Assembly: GCA_023525715.1 (NCBI GenBank) | Contig: CM042009.1 | Coordinates: 123,198,819-123,262,818 of the forward strand | Direction: 5' to 3' | Length of the DNA: 64,000 nucleotides | Source: Cichorium intybus | Lineage: Eukaryota > Streptophyta > Magnoliopsida > Asterales > Asteraceae | In this document: in pieces, positions 51,292-62,847 of the stretch | Position numbering within the stretch: the stretch's first letter is position 1 | Layout: every line of letters starts with the position of its first letter | Notes under the pieces: model-generated | What the model saw: only the letters and a program-made list of their open reading frames with translations | Databases searched by the model: none | What the model was told of the DNA's origin: nothing | Translations under genes and position numbers: made by a program

Positions 51292-51293
<2 letters not shown>
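50734..51293. repeat. Possible LTR fragment with tandem repeats
   Basis: Opens TGTGACAACTGTC, an LTR-like start, then a gtcaac-rich stretch. At 50936-51030 a 'gtgaatagt(aa)' motif is repeated about nine times, with one ~55-bp block present twice. A ~120-bp unit (51040-51160) starting near 'ttttacatcgaaacg' is repeated, diverged, at 51160-51260. No internal region or opposite LTR was identified, so the LTR reading is tentative. Confidence 0.45.

Positions 51294-51379
<86 letters not shown>
51294..51379. repeat. (TA)n microsatellite at the left end of the MULE
   Basis: About 86 bases of TA dinucleotides that end exactly where the MULE terminal sequence begins. Confidence 0.95.
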
Positions 51380-51381
<2 letters not shown>

Positions 51382-51414
51382 TGTAGGTTCAAATGCGGAT
51401 TGCAAATACTGTGC
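51380..51414 (+). repeat. Left terminal inverted repeat of the MULE
   Basis: Starts gatgtaggttcaaatg directly after the TA tract and pairs with 62816-62850. Confidence 0.55.
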
Positions 51415-52054
51415 GATCATACGGCCGAATCACGTTCGTTGCAGGTTGAAGGTTAGGATCGGTATTTTACGCTAGTCTCCTTAATTAAATAAGATTAATA
51501 TGAATAATAATTAATGAGATAGTTCGTAACCGCTAATGAGATTGCAATCAAATCAAAATCGATAACTGAATCAATTGTAAAAGTAAATTGATTCGAGAAT
51601 CAATTCTTTGTTGATAAATACTGAATTTGTGGTTGTCGTATGATCAAAGCGATTATATATTGACAGTACCAGTTGAACATTACGTAGAGAATCAATTGAA
51701 TTCCACACAGGTATGATTTTTGTTTACGATTCTTGGTGATTTCGATAATCGTGTTGTGCGTATGATAATAATTGAGATATTTCCTTTTTGCGATTGATAT
51801 AATATAGCCAATTATGTATTTATTTTATATAATTGCTCTGAATTCTGATGTGAATTACGTAAACCAGTGAATTGTCTAGTTACGACACAGGAGATGTAGA
51901 GCATTCTTTGAGAATGATGTATATACATGTTAGTGTAACTGCATTCTACGAGAATGGTGATGGTTCATGCTAGTCAATGTGTATTCTATGAGAATGGTTA
52001 AGTGTTTTAGTGGTTTATTGACATTATAAGAGAATTAACTAATAACTTTTTTAA

Positions 52055-52261
52055 ATGAATGTTGGTTTTCAGGATTATATGGCTTTTTGGATAGGTGTAT
52101 GCGTTTTGATGATTGTAGGATTGGAATTTTCAAGGGACTTGTATTTTGATGATGATGGATACAACATGGAAGATTTTAGGAGTCATTATAAGAGATTTTG
52201 CAAATTTTGTAATAAGATTGCTGATCATGATAGCAGGAATTGTCCTTTTAGATCCTTCTAG
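52055..52261 (+). other. Short ORF ending in the transposase-type zinc knuckle
   Basis: 68 codons ending CKFCNKIADHDSRNCPFRSF. The CX2CX5HX4C spacing is the same as in the C-terminal knuckle of the transposase downstream (CNCCKKMVHHDKRNC). A splice-acceptor-like tttttcag-type sequence near 52070 precedes the conserved part. It may be the last exon of a lost or second transposase-like gene, or an upstream duplicate of the transposase tail. Confidence 0.4.
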
Positions 52262-52469
52262 TTTTATAGTTTTTGGTTAACAATAAGATGTATTGAAAAA
52301 TATGTAATAAGTATAATGATGTTTTGGATTATTAATTCGATATGGCTTTCATTCTCAGAGAGTATATGTATCTATTTATTTGTATTTTGGTTATTTAATG
52401 TTGGAAAAGTATTTTACAGATGTATATTTATTGGATGTTTATTTGTTTGGATGTTTATTTGAGAAACAG

Positions 52470-55400
52470 ATGGAGCATGGTGAAACAAGTACCAAGGAAC
52501 CATTTGAAATCAATGCAGGAACAGAGGAATCTGAAAATGTTTCAATACCTGCAGGGGATATTGACACAGGATTACATTCTACTACAATGGGTAAGTAAAA
52601 ATTATATAGAACAGTCAATAACGGATCAATTGTAATGGAATTTTTTGGTTATGTGTTTATTTAATGATAATGATTATATTGTAATGTAGTTTTCATTGTG
52701 TTTTAGAATTTTCAGATGAAGAAGAATCAGTTTTTAGTAATGATTTTGTATCTCCTGGTGGGACACCATACTGGATACCAAGAACAGATGATCATATCAA
52801 GCCCAAAAAAGGAATTCAATATCCTTCATTAGAAGCTGCTGTGACAATGTATAAGGAATATGCATTTCAAGGAGGTTTTGATATAAGGAAAGGTTCTCTT
52901 AAGAAGACGACTTATGATGTGGTTACATCTCGTCATTTATTATGTAATCGGGAAGGGAAACCAAACACTGGCAATGTGGATACTATGGATGTTCAAATGA
53001 AGAAAACTAAAAGAAGAAAAGATTTACATAGAACTGAATGTAAGGCCCACATTGTTTTTAAGATCATACCTGGTGGTCAAGGTTACTATGTGTATGACTT
53101 TGTTGAGATACATAACCATAGATTGATTAGTAAAGCAAATATGCATCTATCACGGGCTAGTAGAGAACTGGATTTTTCACAGAAAAGTTATGTTTATAAC
53201 ATGACAAAACAGAATGTTGGAGGAGGTAAGGCATATAGATTAATGACTGGCATACAAGGTGGGTGTTCAAGTCGTGGTGGTTTGGCTATTGATTACAAGA
53301 ATTATATGCGCAACCTTAATTGTTTCATTGCGGGTAGTGATTCTCAAATGATTGTGAATTTGATGGAGGATAGAGTAAAATATTCTCCAAACTTTTCATT
53401 TGAATATAGGGTTGAAGACAAGCAATTGAATGCATTGTTTTGGGCTGATGAGACTGCAAAATACAACTATCGGGAGTTTGGTGATGTAGTCTCATTCGAT
53501 GCAACTTTTGATACAAACAGGTTAGCTTTTATGGTGTGTTATTATGTTGGTTTTATTTTCTGATTTGATATTGTAATTTATATAATTTTTTGGGAATATT
53601 ATATTGAATATTGTGGTGCTGATGTGTTATTTTATTGTTTATAGGTACCATATGGTATTCGTACCATTCACAGGGTTAGATAATCATAAAAAGTGTGTCA
53701 CATTTGGTGCGGGGTTGCTTAGTAGGGAGGACACAGATTCGTATGTATGGTTACTTACATGTTTCAGAAAATCGTTTTCTAAACATCCAAGTATTTTGTT
53801 GTCTGATCAAGATCCAGCTATGAAAAAAGCAATTGAACAAGTTTTTCCTGAGTCGCATCATCGGTTATGTATGTGGCATATAACTACAAAGTTGGGTTAT
53901 AAGGTGAGGTTTTTAAATATTTTTTTCATGTCATTCTCAAAGAATTTTGTAAAAGGTAATTTTGGTTTTGTGTTTCCAGGGGGTTTTTATTTTCAGCATA
54001 TGTTCATCCATTCTCTGAGAATGTTTTTTTTAAATTTCATGTCATTCTCAAAGATTTTTGTAAAAAGCAAATTTGGTTTTGTGTTTACAGGGGGTTTTTA
54101 TTCTTAGCATATGAGTTGCCATTCTCTGAGAATTGTTTTGTTAAATTTGATCTGTCTGCGTCATTCTCAGAGAATGTTTTACATGTTATATGTTTTAATT
54201 GATCCAACTACGTTTATATTTTAAATTCTTTACAGGTCCCTCCAGAAGTTTTTAATAACAAACAGTTCAAGGATCAATTTAATGCTTTGATTTGGAATTC
54301 TAAGTTACATGCTTCAGAATTTGAAGATGGATGGCAGGCCATGATTAATGACTTTAAACTATCTGACAACAAGTGGTTGAAGAAGATGTACGGTATGCGT
54401 AGGTGTTGGATACCGGCGTTCTTTAGGGATGTTCCTATGTCTGGGTTAATGAGGCAACCTCATTTTCTGAAAGCCAAAATTGGTCTTTTCAAAATTCTAC
54501 ACTTTCCGGGTCATATCTTCTTAATTTTATGATGACATTTGATTCTTTTATGGAGAGACAAAGGCATAATCAGAACTTGGCTGATTTTAATACTTCTTCA
54601 AAGTATCCTAGAATGGTGACATGTCTCCCATATGAAAGGCATGCTGCAAAAGTGTATACAAGGAAAGTCTTTTACCAAGTGCAGGAGGAGTTGTGTCAAT
54701 CTCAGAATACTTGTTTGATTAGGAGCTTCAACTTGGATGAAGATGTTGAGAACTACGATGTCCTTGAGAAGAAGAAGAATGTGACTTTAAAGAAAGTGTT
54801 AAATGAAGATAACAACCCAACCGTTGAAGAATATCATTATGATTCTTTGTATAAGGATTCTTCATATCAGGTATGTTAACTTATATTGTATTCATATTAT
54901 TTGATTTTGTAATTTTCATCTTTATCTAATTTGTTTTTTGTTGAATTATTGTCAGGTGAAGCATTTAAAGAAGGATCAATTTTTGTCATGTGAGTGTATG
55001 AAGTTTCAACAGTATGGGTTGTTATGCAGGCACATATTTTGTGTTATGAAGTTTTGTGAATATGAGGAAATTCCCAATCAGTATATATGTAGGCGATGGT
55101 GCAAAGATGTTATTCCTTCAGAATTATTGAGGCGGCGGTTCAAAACTTCACACACCGATGGCGATGTTGATCGGATAGCCATTGACATATTTTCCATGGT
55201 TGATCATTGTGTCAATGTGTTAAGTAATGATTCTGTGAAGCTATGTGAGTACCTTGAAGAACAGAAGAAACTTAAAGCTACATTTTGTGAAAGTCTATCT
55301 AATCAAGGAGATTTGAGTAGGAAAGCGGAGTATGAGATGATTTTAGGTGTTTCACTTCCTGATGAAGTTGAAATTGAGAATCCTTCGGATATTAGAAATA

Positions 55401-55549
55401 AAGGATCTGGCGCAAGAGGTAAAAGGCTGAAGAGTAAATCTGAAATTTTGGGTGAAGCATCTTCAAAACCAAAAAGATTGTGTAATTGTTGCAAGAAAAT
55501 GGTTCACCATGACAAAAGAAATTGTCCTGATAAACCAAAACCATTGTAG
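52470..55549 (+). pseudogene. FAR1/MuDR-type MULE transposase, one frameshift
   Basis: Five exons: 52470-52590, 52707-53520, 53645-53903, 54236-54870, 54956-55549. Exon 2 has the FAR1-type zinc-binding DNA domain (LLCNREGKPN, RTECKAHIVF, EIHNHRLIS). The MULE catalytic core has the first Asp in SFDATFDTN, the second in LLSDQDPAMKKAI, then LCMWHI, with a candidate Glu in SEFEDGW. Exon 5 has the SWIM zinc finger (CECMKFQQYGLLCRHIF) and a final zinc knuckle. The frame shifts near 54452, just after SGLMR: a single base is missing compared with what keeps the family's TSFSESQNW block in frame. That block and the rest of exon 4 then read on in the next frame. The rest looks intact, so the loss is recent. 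The product would cut and move the element. Confidence 0.88.
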
Positions 55550-55907
55550 TTATTATGTTTTTATTGCATTCTCAGAGAATTGAAATCAATTTGTTATTAG
55601 TTTTAGTGTTTCCTGTAAACCACAGTTCGTATTATTCCATTCTCATAGAATTGGTAGTAAATAATTTTGTGTTTACTGTTTTCTGTTTCAAGGTTTTTTG
55701 TATTTTTTATGTTATTCTCAGAGAATGACATATATTAAAATTGAATTATGGTTTCCTGTTAACATGTTTTCTTGATTTTACTAATTTTTACAATTCATTC
55801 TTAGAGAATACTTGTTTAACAGGAATATGTACAACAAGACAAATTTTATTTCATAACATAGTAGTACAAGACAAATTTTATTTATTTGAATGGTACACAT
55901 TCACCAT
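55550..55907. other. Spacer between convergent transposase and Agenet genes
   Basis: 358 bases between the two stop codons, with four palindromic motif copies (55567, 55640, 55712, 55797). Both 3' ends must lie here. Confidence 0.7.
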
Positions 55908-56315
55908 TCAACGTTTATAGTACATCCATTGGGTGTTCATTTCATCGAAAGTACATTCCTGGTGAAGCCTGAGTTTGTTTCGAGTGAATGAATACAGCTC
56001 ATTTCCTCGGTCAAACTGTATTATATATCGATCATTATCTTGTCGGATGTACCTGCCAACCCACCATCCTTCATGGTACCATGCGTCAACGATTTCCCCT
56101 AGTTTTAATTCAGCCACCAGCTCCAGTGGGTATGGTCTGATTCTCTTTTTAGGGATGACTTCAACCAGTGGTGTCCCGTCGTCCTTCACCAGTGTCTCGT
56201 ACTGCACTTCATATCTTCCATGGGACAACGAGAGAATTCTACCTGCATATAGTGAACCTATTAAGCCAGCATCCTTTCCCTTTACTTCAACACGAACTCC
56301 TATGGTTAATGTCAT
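55908..56315 (-). CDS. Agenet (plant Tudor-like) domain protein, 135 aa
   Basis: Single exon. Residues ~3-60 form one Agenet module (IGVRVEVKGKDAGLIGSLY, then YEVQYETLVKDDGTPLVEVI and KRIRPYP). Residues ~66-125 form a second (LKLGEIVDAWYHEGWWVGRY, YIIQFDRGNE, NKLRLHQ). The tandem pair is the usual Agenet arrangement; such domains are related to Tudor folds and are often chromatin or RNA-protein readers. Nothing but the pair is present, so this is a minimal reader. It starts after an A-rich leader and has a TATA box 48-57 bp upstream. It lies between the transposase and Ulp1-like genes inside the MULE, with motif copies on both sides, so it is treated as an element gene. Binding partner unknown. 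Confidence 0.85.
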   Translation of the reverse strand: MTLTIGVRVEVKGKDAGLIGSLYAGRILSLSHGRYEVQYETLVKDDGTPLVEVIPKKRIRPYPLELVAELKLGEIVDAWYHEGWWVGRYIRQDNDRYIIQFDRGNELYSFTRNKLRLHQECTFDEMNTQWMYYKR

Positions 56316-56992
56316 TTTTTTTTAGATTGGAGGAGGTGTGGGAAAGAAGTTTACATGTGCTTCTATTTATAGCCTAATGTTGATATAATTTAATTTTATT
56401 TGAATTTCATATTTTATAAAAAAGAAAAGAAAAAGATAGTGTTGTCATTTCAATTGTTTTGGCGTGTTTGAAGATGGGTGAAATTGGGAGTGCATGTGAT
56501 CATGTTATATATTCCCTATTCTTTGTTTGGTTATGATAAAGCTTCAACGTTTTTGTGGTTGGGGTGCATCACAGTTTTTTATGTAACTTTATTATATCAT
56601 ATTCTCTTAGAATTGGCGTACAACTGTTTTATGAATCATTGATAACAGATGACAGTAACAACAAGTAATTTGTGTCCTGCCATTCTCATAGAATACGAAT
56701 TTGTTTTAGTTTTTGAAGTTGACAGTTCTAGCAATTAATATGCTTTCCTGCCATTCTATGAGAATACGGATGTTGAAATGCTTTTTGAATTACATTATGC
56801 AGATACAAAATTTGAAACATCCAATAAACCCATTTAATATAAACATGCAGAATTCAAAATCAAAACTAATTGTTCTGTAGACCCACAATTAACCAGTAAA
56901 ACACATTGTCTTAACTTCCTACAATAATCCAAACTAATTTGAACCAATTGTTTTATAGACTCAAAAACCATTCTCTTAACTACCTCCTCATC
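56316..56992. other. Agenet promoter and Ulp1-like 3' region
   Basis: Contains the TATA box of the Agenet gene and three motif copies (56602, 56681, 56752). No further gene. Confidence 0.6.
56363..56372 (-). promoter_or_regulatory. TATA box of the Agenet gene
   Basis: CTATAAATAG on the minus strand, 48-57 bases before the ATG at 56315, leaving a short leader typical of plant genes. Confidence 0.65.
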
Positions 56993-59900
56993 CTATCCCA
57001 TTTTCTTCTTTCCTTTTGCCTTTTTTCCAGCTTTGGATTCTTCATCAGCCACTTTCTTTTTTCTCGTTTCCTTTTTTTCGTCAAGCAGTTTTGCTTTTTT
57101 ATACACATCCATTTTGGCATATTCGGATGCAATTGTTAAAACATCATCCCTGTACAAGTTGTAGTCAGATGTCAACAGATTATACATGTATCTGTACCTT
57201 AATCTTCCTATGTAGCTTGCGTTGTTCCTTTGTTTGCCAGTCAGTTCTGTTTTCCATTTTCCTGCTACCTCTCCTCTGTAGCTTTCCATGTGTCTCATTA
57301 GATAAATACCACAATCTGGTCCTGGTTCATTCACTTGCCACTCCATTTTCATTATTGAAGGTTCATCTTCCATTAATTTTATATGTTGAGGGTGGTACAC
57401 ACTTGCTAACCAGTGACAGAAAAATTTTTGCTGCATTTAAATTTAATCATGTTATCAATTTTTAAACTTAAACGAGAATGAATATAATATTGAAAACATA
57501 CCACTATTCTAGGTCCGGGTCCATAGATTCTCTCAATTGTTCCTTTCCTCTTGATATGATCAATAATTTTAGAGTTGCCTTCTTTTAAGTCAAAACATAG
57601 CATGTAGTATTTGTCACCATCAATGATTGGAAAAATAACCTGCAAAACCATATGTTTAAGAGTTTATTTTTTTGAAATTTATCAATACATACTAAATATA
57701 TTCAGATTTGTTTTTCTTACCAATGCAACATCTATCAAATTGGCTTTCACTTCCCAATGTGGGATGTACATGTTCATCATTTCCATGAAGTCTCCCAACC
57801 GATTAAACTCAAGGTTAGTTTCATTTAAGAGCATGTCAGACTGCAAAATATATGTCATATATGAGTATTTACCCATTTAGCAACACGTATTCTCTGAGAA
57901 TGACAATCAACAACTCATTCTCAGAGAATGTATAAAAGGTTCACAACTCTCAAAGAATTAAATGTTCTTATTTCGGTGTAATAAGGCTTAAACTTTGGAA
58001 AAAAATTTGACTACTTACCATCATATGAGTGTGAAAGAACAAACGTGCAGGTGCCTCTGTAGATTTGAATTTTTCTAGGATGTTTAGATATGCAGCCCAG
58101 CAATCAATAATTGCCCAATGTATGGGCACATCAACTTGAAAATATGATGCATGCCCAAGTGTTAGTTGTTCCACATCATCCATCTCCCAAATGAAATCGC
58201 TGTATACATGAAACAGATTTGTTATTGGTTTGAAATCATGTGAATGTACATGTATATAAATGAAAGCTATGTATCTTACTCTTCATCTTTGTTTGATGAT
58301 AAAATTGCTTTGTACAAGTTTAACTCTTCTGCCTTCACCTTGTCGCATGAGGTTAATCTTTCTACGTAAGGGGAGCACAAAGCAGGTGCCGGTTTTTGCA
58401 TACGCTTACTTTTTCCAAGTGGTTGTGTTTCCCCTTTTTGTTTTTTAGCTACTTTCATCACATCATCTCCTTTTTTGGAAGGCACATTAGCATTTTTATT
58501 TTCAATTTTTTCAGGGACTGTTTCTTCAGTTGTTGTTCCTGTTGCCTTTGCCATTAGATTTGCAACCTCCTCCATCACTCCTGGTTGGTTGAAGAATTGG
58601 GTGGCTGATAAGTTTTCTGAATTGTCACACCCTTCATTCTTTTTGGTAACTGGAGTTGTGTAAGCATCTTGATCATCAAACTCCTCATCTCTCACTTTCA
58701 TTTCTGGTGACACCTGGTTTAGAATGGCTGGTTCATCAACCAATACAAGTTCCTTACCCTTGCCCATTCCATCAATCTCATCATCCGTTTCTGTTGCAGA
58801 CTCTGAGACATTGTCTTCATTCTTATCAGAATTTTCTTCCATCTCTTCTATTTTGAACTCTTTTCTTATCTTCCTTTTCCAATCTTTTAATTGTTGGCTG
58901 TTGGGAAACTTCAACAGTCCATGTGTTATTATCTTCTCCATACTGTGCTTCTCATTCAATATGTTCACGTACGAATTCCCGATTACTGCAAGAAATCCCT
59001 GTGTGTACAAAAATCAAACATGTTGAAATAATTAAAATTATTGAAATAGATAAAATTATATCAGATTATATAACAATGATTGTATACAATTATGTACAAT
59101 TATGCTCAGAGAATAAATGTTTGTTCAGTAATATTCTATGAGAATGACTGTTTGTTCTATACTATTCTATGAGAATTCAATACTATTCTACGAGAATGAC
59201 TGTTTGTTCAGTAATATTATATGAGAATGACTGTTTGCTCAGAGAATGACTGTTTGTTTAATAATAATATCACATTATCAGATTATTTAACATTATGTAC
59301 AACTATGCTCAGAGAATGACCTCATATATTCGACTTTTTTATTATATTCTCTGACCATTCTTTAATTTTTATATGTTTATTGTATTTTGATGTATGTACA
59401 TTCTCTGAGCATACATGTACATACATATATACTTTACCTCTTCATCCTGATATTCTTCATTTGTTTCATCTGTGCTTTCATCATTCGATTCTCTTTGAAT
59501 GAGTTGACCCTTTCCCAGTTTGTTGTTTTTCAACTCATATTTCTGGATTTCTTTTAACTTGTACGTCGTCACTTGAGAAATGAATGGTGTTCTTTTTCTC
59601 AACATAACAATTCCTGATGTGTTTATGGAAAACACATATGTCATCTGCAATACAGATTAAGGAAAATGTTAATTTTATATTATAAATAATAAATATGATT
59701 TAAATGTTTATATACAGTACATTCTCAATGTATTCTTTTGTTTCATTTTTTTATTATAAATAAGACAGAATGTGGTATACCAAAATAACATTGATTGGTC
59801 CTGTGTAGTAGGAGTTCGGATCATCCTTTTTCCAAACTTCTTTTCTTGATCTCAAGCTTTGCATTATGTACTCGCACCAATCAATTTTTGAATAGTCGTC

Positions 59901-62448
59901 CAGTAACACTATTTTCTCCAGTGGTTTGATAAGGCTTGTACCCATCAACATCGACTCCACAAACGTGTTGATAAACAAACATAAGAAGTTCAAACGGAAT
60001 AATTGATTATCTATGTTTGTTCTTGTAATCAAGTCAAGATATGCTGTGTTTGAGTATCGTTTTTCAGGAAATTGTGCTTTCCAGTCCATGAACAGCTTAT
60101 CTTGTGGGTCACAAGATGGTAATGTGTTCAAATCCACACCTTCTTTTGCAACTCCAAGAATGTCATATACTAGGTCTTTTGTAATTTCTAGTGCCCCATT
60201 CTCCAACACAAGTCTATTTGATGACGGGTCATAGTTGTCTAACAGGTAGTAGGTCAAAATTGGTGGTAACTCTCCTATGTCTATTTCTAATAAACTACCT
60301 AGACCCATTCTTTTGACAGCCTCCTTTTGCATTGTAGACAAAGACTTTACAGCTGTTGAAAATTTCAAGGGTGTCATTCTTGTTTTCAGTTTTTTATAAT
60401 TTCTTTCTAAGTCTTTGTCCGAATCTTCATCTTCTTCTATCTTCTTTTTCTTCCTTCGTTTATCTTTCATGTCTTTATGTTCCTCACTTTTTCTTTTTTT
60501 GCAACTTTTGTCTTTATCTTTCAAAATCTTTTTCCCCTTATCCTTTGATTTCTTGTCTTTTGTTTCCTTCTTCCTTTTGGGCTTTGAACTAGAAATGTCA
60601 ATAACTTTTGGTTGTTTTTGAATTTTGACACTTTTATTCTCTGTTGTGGATGCTTGTTTTCCTGCAATTAAGGTAACAGAATTTAGGTTACAATGTCAAA
60701 CAATATGTGTTATACATGCTCGAAGAATGAGTGTCACACATTAAGTTTAATATTCTCAGATAATACAACTGTGAATCATTATGTGGTAGATTCTCAGAGA
60801 ATACTATTTTTTTCAAACACAACCACTGTAAAATATGGATATTCACATTCTCAGTGAATATCCATATTTTCAAAGACAAACAATGTAACATGCTCAGAGA
60901 ATATAATACCTTTTTTAGAATTAGTACAAACAAGGTAACATTCTATTAGATTACAGGCTTTTTAAAATTAGTATATACAATGTCTTGCATGCTCAGAGAA
61001 TATAATAACTTTTTCTTATGAATATACTCGTATTCTATGAGAATTATGTGTAGTTTATGTGTATAAAATATGGATATTCACATTTTCAGAGAATATCCAT
61101 TTTTTCAAACACAAACAATGTAACATTCTCAGAGAATATAATAGCTTCCTGCAATTAAGGTAACAGAATTTAGGTTACAATGTCAAACAATATGTGTTAT
61201 AAATGCTCGAAGAATGAGTGTCACACATTAAGTTTAATATTCTCAGATAATACAACTGTGAATCATTATGTGGTAGATTCTCAGAGAATACTATTTTTTT
61301 CAAACACAACCACTGTAAAATATGGATATTCACATTCTCAGTGAATATCCATATTTTCAAAGACAAACAATGTAACATGCTCAGAGAATATAATACCTTT
61401 TTTAGAATTAGTACAAACAAGGTAACATTCTATTAGATTACAGGCTTTTTAAAATTAGTATATACAATGTCTTGCATGCTCAGAGAATATAATAACTTTT
61501 TCTTATGAATATACTCGTATTCTATGAGAATTATGTGTAGTTTATGTGTATAAAATATGGATATTCACATTTTCAGAGAATATCCATTTTTTCAAACACA
61601 AACAATGTAACATTCTCAGAGAATATAATACCTTTTTAGAATTACTATTTTTTTCAAACACAACCACTGTAACATATGTAATGTCAATTACATTCTCTGA
61701 GAATCTAATATAAATCTATGATAATTATGTGTAGTTTATGTGTATAAAATATGGATCTTCACATTCTCAGTGAATATCCATATTTTCAAACCAAACAATG
61801 TAACATTCTCAGAGAATCTAATACCTTTTTTAGAATTAGTACAAACAACGTTATATTCTATTAGATTACAGGCTTTTTAAAATTAGTACATACAATGTCT
61901 TGCATGCTCAGAGAATATAATAACTTTTTCTTATGAATATACTCGTATTCTATGAGAATCATGGTTTTCAAATTGGTCCATTAGCATACGATTGATTCTC
62001 AGATACTGTTCATCTCAGACAATACATTTTTTCCATGAGAATACACAAGTTAATTGCATTACTCATTATAAAATACATACCGTATTATACTCTGTGAATG
62101 ACAAATTCTATGCGAATGGAAAATTCTATGAGAATGGTAATTTCATTACAACCCCTGTTGAATAATCACATCTATTCTATGAGAATGACACATTTCTCTT
62201 CAATTTCATTAGATCAACTTACGACATTACTCATAATCAAAAACCCTAGTTTTCATTTTTCTCAGAGAATGAGGTTAATTATAAGTTGAACTTTGTTAGT
62301 GAAACAATTAGTAATAGAAAACATTACCTGGAAATGGTTCAACAAAGTCATCATCGAAATCCTCATCTGTAATTGGGTTTTCGACAGTGTTTTTGAACTT
62401 GAATTGTGTATTTTCCTTTAATCGGTAGCTACTTCTTCTTTTTGACAT
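56993..62448 (-). CDS. Eight-exon Ulp1-like (C48 family) protein of the MULE, 934 aa
   Basis: Exons on the minus strand: 62448-62328, 60661-59781, 59644-59438, 58998-58280, 58199-58019, 57840-57721, 57639-57502, 57430-56993. Splice sites are consensus and phases agree throughout, giving 935 codons with no stop. Exon 2 starts with a Lys-rich, nuclear-localisation-like region. It is followed by the plant 'Ulp1-associated' N-terminal domain (LKFSTAVKSLSTMQKEAVKR, GSLLEIDIGELPP, LNFLCLFINTFVE, YYTGPINVIL). Exon 4 is acidic and low-complexity. Exons 6-8 form a C48-like fold (VIFPIIDGDKYYMLCFDLK, then GPDCGIYLMRHMESY with the catalytic-type Cys). The His expected before YYML is Asp/Lys here, so protease activity is doubtful. 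Ulp1-like genes carried by MULEs are known in plants (for example Kaonashi elements in Arabidopsis). Confidence 0.85.
60661..61634. repeat. 487-bp tandem duplication inside intron 1 of the Ulp1-like gene
   Basis: 60661-61147 is repeated at 61148-61634. Only one clear difference was noticed (tatacatgctcg against tataaatgctcg). A third, partial and more diverged copy runs to about 61960. Each unit holds about ten palindromic motifs. The unit begins at the splice acceptor, so the acceptor sequence attgcagg exists twice. Confidence 0.93.
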
Positions 62449-62815
62449 ATTTGCGTTCGAAATACTCGTCTCTTTGAAGGAATTCATATGCGACTGCACC
62501 CTAATATCGTCTCTTTGAAGGATTTCTTATGCGAGTTTACCCTAATTTGAGAGAATATGGTGGTTTACGTAATGATCGGCGTTTTTGGGGGTTGAGGAGT
62601 GTGATTCTCTGTGTAAGTTGCGATTTGATATGATCGTGTCCCGTGATACCTGCCATATTACCTTTTTGAATGTGTTTTTCCTTTTGACGCTTTTGCCCTT
62701 CAACGATATCTTTTAAAACACCCGCGTTCAATTTTTTGATTTATTTACAAAACTGCCATTTTGATCTCAGCCATTCATTTATTGAATCTAAAGGACTATA
62801 TTGTGTCTTACATTT
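62449..62815. other. Leader/promoter side of the Ulp1-like gene and right end of the MULE
   Basis: No motif copies of good quality and no coding frame beyond the first exon. It should contain the promoter of the minus-strand Ulp1-like gene. A duplicated phrase 'cgtctctttgaagga' occurs near 62467 and 62510. Confidence 0.5.
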
Positions 62816-62847
62816 GTACAGTAATTGCTATTTTCATTTAATACTAA

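Larger units (their letters stand above)
51901..62271. repeat. Dispersed palindromic motif, about 55-60 copies
   Basis: The core is ATTCTCAGAGAAT, with common forms TATTCTATGAGAATGAC and TGCTCAGAGAATA; the invariant part is close to TTCT-N-N-GAGAA. Examples: 51901, 51942, 51980, 54010, 54162, 55567, 55712, 56752, 57889, 57917, 59132, 59163, 59185, 60792, 61119, 61945, 62173 and 62258. Copies lie in introns, intergenic spacers and leaders; none of the good copies noted falls in a coding exon. Spacing is irregular, often 20-40 bp inside clusters (59130-59250, 60717-61640). Confidence 0.9.

Noticed and set aside
51901..62271. CRISPR-like array or heat-shock elements
   Set aside because: Spacing is irregular, the sequence is eukaryotic, and copies spread over 10 kb with genes between. 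Heat-shock elements need TTC and GAA separated by two bases, but here they are five apart.
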